Shown here: positions 31,853 through 34,155 of the stretch, one piece after another
Layout of the letters: each line of letters opens with the position of its first letter
Numbering within the stretch: position 1 is the first letter of the stretch
The notes under the pieces: model-generated
Databases searched by the model: none
Seen by the model: only the letters and a program-made list of their open reading frames with translations
What the model was told of the DNA's origin: nothing
Source: Chloroflexota bacterium
GTDB taxonomy: Bacteria; Chloroflexota; Limnocylindria; Limnocylindrales; CSP1-4
DNA: 34,155 nt
Assembly (NCBI GenBank): GCA_013695255.1
Contig: JACDAV010000258.1
Coordinates: forward strand, 1-34,155
Reading direction: 5' to 3'
Position numbers and translations under genes: made by a program

Positions 31853-32488
31853 GTGCCGGCGATCATCCATCCGGGTGCGGTCATCCACTGCTGGGACCAC
31901 CTCGTGATCACGCTGCGCGACGGGCCGGCGGGGAGCGAGACCGGGTTCGTGAGCCTCTACGCCGTCACCTACTCGCCCTCACTCGGCGCCGGCCACGTGG
32001 CGATCGTCGAGGTGCCCGGCGCCGCTGGCGGCGGTCTGATGGCCACGCTCACGGACGACCTCGGGCTGGGCGCGCGTCAGCAGGAGCGGCTGATCGCGAT
32101 GGGGGATGGTCGACTGGCGCTCCGCCGGCCGCCGGTCGAGGCGCGGTTCGAGCGCATCCCGTACGGCCCCGATGGCTTCGGCTTCCGGCTGTGGACAGAG
32201 GAGCACGCCATCGAGGCGCACTGGGACCGAACGGAGCCGCCGTTCTGGGTCGATGGTCAGAACGGCGGGTTCCACGACCTCGAGGACATCTGGGCGGTCA
32301 TGGTGGGGGCGCGCGCGGCACGCGTGCTGGTGGATGGGGTCGAGGTCCCCGGCGCGCCGTTCGAGGACGAGGCGTGGACACCCAGGCTGGGCCGGACCCT
32401 CAGCTCCGCCCACGGCGCCTTCGCGGAGGTGCGCGTCCAGCCGGTCAGCGATCGTGCCACTGGAAGCGTTCCGGATGGACGTCGATGA
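31853..32488 (+). CDS. Protein of unknown function downstream of the molybdenum hydroxylase subunit
   Basis: A 211-residue protein not recognised as any family. The GTG start lies 6 bases after the upstream stop, so it is almost certainly co-transcribed with the molybdenum subunit. It appears globular, rich in short beta strands, with many Trp and acidic residues (HCWDHL, RLWTEEH, FWVDGQNGGFHDLEDIW) and no signal peptide, membrane segment or cysteine cluster. The C-terminal 44 bases overlap the second PPOX gene on the opposite strand, and the last residues are a low-complexity Arg/Gly/Pro tail. A role as accessory or substrate-specific component of the molybdenum enzyme is only a guess. Confidence 0.65.
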   Translation: MPAIIHPGAVIHCWDHLVITLRDGPAGSETGFVSLYAVTYSPSLGAGHVAIVEVPGAAGGGLMATLTDDLGLGARQQERLIAMGDGRLALRRPPVEARFERIPYGPDGFGFRLWTEEHAIEAHWDRTEPPFWVDGQNGGFHDLEDIWAVMVGARAARVLVDGVEVPGAPFEDEAWTPRLGRTLSSAHGAFAEVRVQPVSDRATGSVPDGRR

Positions 32489-32855
32489 TCACCCGCGGCC
32501 CGTCCGCGACGAGCGACTCCCAGTGCGGCAGGACCTGCGCGGCGGGCATGTACTTGCGACACAGCTCGAGCGTCGGTTCGCGTGCGTCGTCGCCCTCCCT
32601 GAGCGACGCGATGCCGGTCACCTGGACGTAGTCGCCGCTGTCGACATCATCGATGCACAGCACGATGCGCCGGTCGCGGCGCAGGTTGCGGGTCTTCACC
32701 GCCCGCTCGGCGGTGCTGATCCAGAACGATTCGCCGGTCCACAGGAACCAGTTCGGCGTCAGCTGCGGGAGACCGTCCGGCTGGATGGTCGCCACGATCG
32801 CGTTCGGGGTGGTGGCCAGGAGCTCTGCCTGCCGGCGGAGCGAGGGGATCGTCAT
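32445..32855 (-). CDS. PPOX-class (pyridoxamine-phosphate-oxidase fold) F420/FMN-dependent protein, copy 2
   Basis: A 136-residue paralogue of the PPOX protein at 13386-13811: both share AIVATI-x-PDG-x-PQLTP, W(Y/F)LW, VK-x-(K/R)N-x-RRD and YVQV, and end in F-x-W. ATG 32855 is preferred because TATCCT ends 6 bases before it; the much longer open frame upstream is out of character for the family. It stands alone on the minus strand, and its 3' end overlaps the unknown gene by 44 bases. Probably an F420- or FMN-dependent reductase. Confidence 0.85.
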   Translation of the reverse strand: MTIPSLRRQAELLATTPNAIVATIQPDGLPQLTPNWFLWTGESFWISTAERAVKTRNLRRDRRIVLCIDDVDSGDYVQVTGIASLREGDDAREPTLELCRKYMPAAQVLPHWESLVADGPRVIIDVHPERFQWHDR

Positions 32856-32861
32856 CTCGTG

Positions 32862-32867
32862 AGGATA
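32862..32867 (-). promoter_or_regulatory. -10 box (TATCCT) for PPOX copy 2
   Basis: TATCCT on the minus strand ends 6 bases before the ATG at 32855, the same geometry as the TACAAT box at 23356-23361. A leaderless transcript is expected. Confidence 0.4.
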
Positions 32868-33111
32868 CGGTCGCGCGAGGCAGCGCCGGGACGCGCAATC
32901 GGTCACCACCAGGCTCGCCAGCGGCACGGCGGCTTCCCCGGCATCCATGGTTCCCTGTATTTCCGCGGGCAACGGCGCCCCGCTATCGTCCCGTCCTGAG
33001 AGAGCACAGCTGGGTCGCGGGACGTCCTCGACGTCTCGGGCTCGTTCGCAGCAAAGCCATGAGACCTGGAGCGCGGCTCGGCCCGCGATCCGGGTTCGGA
33101 AGGAGCGAATC

Positions 33112-33813
33112 GTGAAGCACCGGTTGGAACGGGTCGCGCTCGGCGCGGTAGTGATGGTCGTGCTGGTCGCGTGCGGCGGTGGCGCTGCCTCGACGGCCCC
33201 GTCGTCGAGCCCAGCGTCGGCGGCCTCGGCCGCAGCGTCACCCGCGTCCTCGTCGTCGGCGGTCGCCAGTCCGGCCCCGGCCACGACCTCGCCGGCGGCG
33301 ACCGGCGGCGCCGCATCGCCGCCGAGCCTGCCATCGCTCCCCGCGATCTTCTCGAGCCACGCCGATCCGGAGCTCGAGGCCCAGCTGCCGGCAGAGGTCT
33401 CCGGCACCCCGCTGCAGCGGTACAGCCTCACCTTTACCGAGTCGCTCGATGCCGGTGGTGACCGAGCGGCGGTCGACGCCTTCCTGCAGGGGATCGGCAA
33501 GTCCGAGGCCGATGGGAGCTTTGCCGTGGCCCTCGATCCCACCAACACGCTGACGGGAGGGATCTTCGCCTTCAAGGTCGACGGCGCCGACACCGCGGTC
33601 CTGCTCGAGGCGATCGTGTCGCTGGAGAAGTCGGATCTGGGCGCCGACGCCACGACGAGACAGGCCACCGTCGGCGGCAAGAGCGTGACGATCTTGTCCG
33701 TGGGAACGGGCCCCAACGACACGGAATGGATCTACGGCCGCGGCGACGTGGTGTTCGTCGTTCATGCCGACGACGAAACGCGGGCGGCGGCCTTCCTCCA
33801 GGCCCTCCCGTAG
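33112..33813 (+). CDS. Lipoprotein of unknown function with Ser/Ala/Pro-rich linker
   Basis: A 233-residue secreted lipoprotein. GTG 33112 with AAGGAG 7 bases upstream gives a basic n-region (KHRLER), a hydrophobic stretch and the lipobox LVAC with Cys21. Residues about 22-75 are almost only Ser, Ala, Pro, Thr and Gly, a flexible tether. The folded domain (about 80-233) has no recognised family; it contains regular alpha/beta patterning such as YSLTFTESLD, FAFKVDGAD and ETRAAAFLQALP. The domain probably sits outside the membrane. The next lipoprotein gene begins 27 bases downstream, so both may be one unit. The 256 bases upstream contain only a weak TATCGT (32984-32989) as a possible -10 box. 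Confidence 0.8.
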   Translation: MKHRLERVALGAVVMVVLVACGGGAASTAPSSSPASAASAAASPASSSSAVASPAPATTSPAATGGAASPPSLPSLPAIFSSHADPELEAQLPAEVSGTPLQRYSLTFTESLDAGGDRAAVDAFLQGIGKSEADGSFAVALDPTNTLTGGIFAFKVDGADTAVLLEAIVSLEKSDLGADATTRQATVGGKSVTILSVGTGPNDTEWIYGRGDVVFVVHADDETRAAAFLQALP

Positions 33814-33840
33814 GGTGGCTACGCGCCGACCGGCGAGGCG

Positions 33841-34155
33841 ATGAGCGCGGAACGGCTGAACTGGCCCCCTCGCGATGCCACCCGCGCGCCGCGCTCGTGG
33901 CGGTCGCGTCCGGGGCGACGACCGGGCGGGATGCAGATCCTGATCGGCATCGCGCTGCTCGCGGTTGCCTGCGGGCCCAGCATCCCGCCGCCCAGCGCGG
34001 CATCCCCCCAGCCGACGACGACCGGCGTCGCGACCCGGCCGGCTCCGGAGGACTGCGAGGACTTCGACATCGTCCCGTGCCCTCGTCAGGTGGCGCGGCT
34101 GTCGATCCCGCTCGCCGGGTCGTCGTTCTCGCTCACCTACGCGAGCGACCGGGCT
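33841..34155 (+). CDS. Start of a second lipoprotein, possibly RHS/YD-repeat type (cut by window edge)
   Basis: The first 105 residues are visible. ATG 33841 opens an Arg/Pro-rich n-region, followed by the hydrophobic stretch ILIGIALLAVAC with the lipobox AVAC (Cys44), then a Pro/Ser/Thr-rich tether. ATG at 33931 directly before the hydrophobic stretch is an alternative start, but it leaves no basic n-region. The last visible part, LSIPLAGSSFSLTYASDRA, resembles the entry of RHS/YD-repeat shell proteins, which often have a SF-L-Y-SDR segment. The family call is tentative because almost all of the protein lies outside the window. Confidence 0.6.
   Translation, partial: MSAERLNWPPRDATRAPRSWRSRPGRRPGGMQILIGIALLAVACGPSIPPPSAASPQPTTTGVATRPAPEDCEDFDIVPCPRQVARLSIPLAGSSFSLTYASDRA

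Noticed and set aside
29408..31900. An 830-residue open frame antisense to the molybdenum hydroxylase gene
   Set aside because: It is a GC-driven shadow: Arg/Gly/His-rich composition, no recognisable domain, and the plus-strand frame carries full family motifs.
32636..32645. TGTCGACA in the second PPOX gene as a fourth operator
   Set aside because: Only the 8-base centre matches, the flanks do not continue the palindrome, and it lies inside a coding region.
1..34155. CRISPR arrays, tRNA or rRNA genes, insertion sequences, toxin-antitoxin or phage defence genes
   Set aside because: No regularly spaced repeats, cloverleaf-like segments, transposase or nuclease motifs were found by reading both strands; short RNAs cannot be fully excluded by eye.

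Overview
The window is a gene-dense, very GC-rich stretch of bacterial chromosome. Nearly every gap is under 180 bases and no gene-free stretch exceeds 300. The organism cannot be named from this sequence alone. F420-type LLM flavoproteins, PPOX-fold proteins, GTG starts, TAnnnT -10 boxes just upstream of start codons, and lipoproteins with Ser/Ala/Pro-rich linkers after the lipobox fit an uncultured Chloroflexota-like lineage best (inference). A high-GC actinobacterium is the main alternative. No tRNA, rRNA, CRISPR array, insertion sequence or phage gene was recognised.

Layout. (1) 1-5937: an amidohydrolase on the minus strand diverges from an operon encoding an FMN 2-hydroxy-acid oxidase, an enolase-superfamily dehydratase, a D-2-hydroxyacid dehydrogenase, a second enolase-superfamily enzyme and an acetyltransferase. 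(2) 5990-7831: an HpcH/HpaI aldolase followed by a Gfo/Idh/MocA oxidoreductase. (3) 7847-10873, minus: IclR regulator, a Gfo/Idh/MocA homologue lacking the EKP lysine, and a third enolase-superfamily enzyme. (4) 10969-13811: a large AceE-like thiamine-diphosphate E1 protein and a PPOX-fold protein, divergent from IclR across two overlapping inverted repeats. (5) 13747-18462: threonine-aldolase-like enzyme, MFS exporter, a fourth enolase-superfamily enzyme and an SDR. (6) 18515-23349: two tandem LLM flavoproteins, an N-acyl-D-amino-acid deacylase and a D-threonine-aldolase-type PLP enzyme. (7) 23420-28291: an XRE-cupin regulator diverging from a run of Gfo/Idh, FAA hydrolase, Gfo/Idh and a catalytically altered HpcH/HpaI-like protein. 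(8) 28314-32488: an Asp-box (sialidase-fold) protein diverging from an orphan xanthine-dehydrogenase-type molybdenum subunit plus an unknown protein. (9) 32445-34155: a second PPOX protein and two lipoproteins, the last cut by the window edge.

How it works together (inference). The enzyme families are those of non-phosphorylating sugar-acid or deoxy-sugar-acid catabolism. Enolase-superfamily dehydratases make 2-keto-3-deoxy acids. An SDR oxidises them, FAA-hydrolase or HpcH/HpaI enzymes cleave them to pyruvate plus a hydroxy acid or aldehyde, and the FMN oxidase returns a 2-hydroxy acid such as lactate to a 2-oxo acid. Gfo/Idh enzymes would handle the sugar oxidation steps. A second theme is D-amino-acid and beta-hydroxy-amino-acid breakdown. 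Three intergenic regions (580-597, 5944-5957, 29480-29491) carry the same palindromic core ATTGTCGACAAT, so a regulator not encoded here, probably GntR-type, appears to tie separate operons into one regulon.
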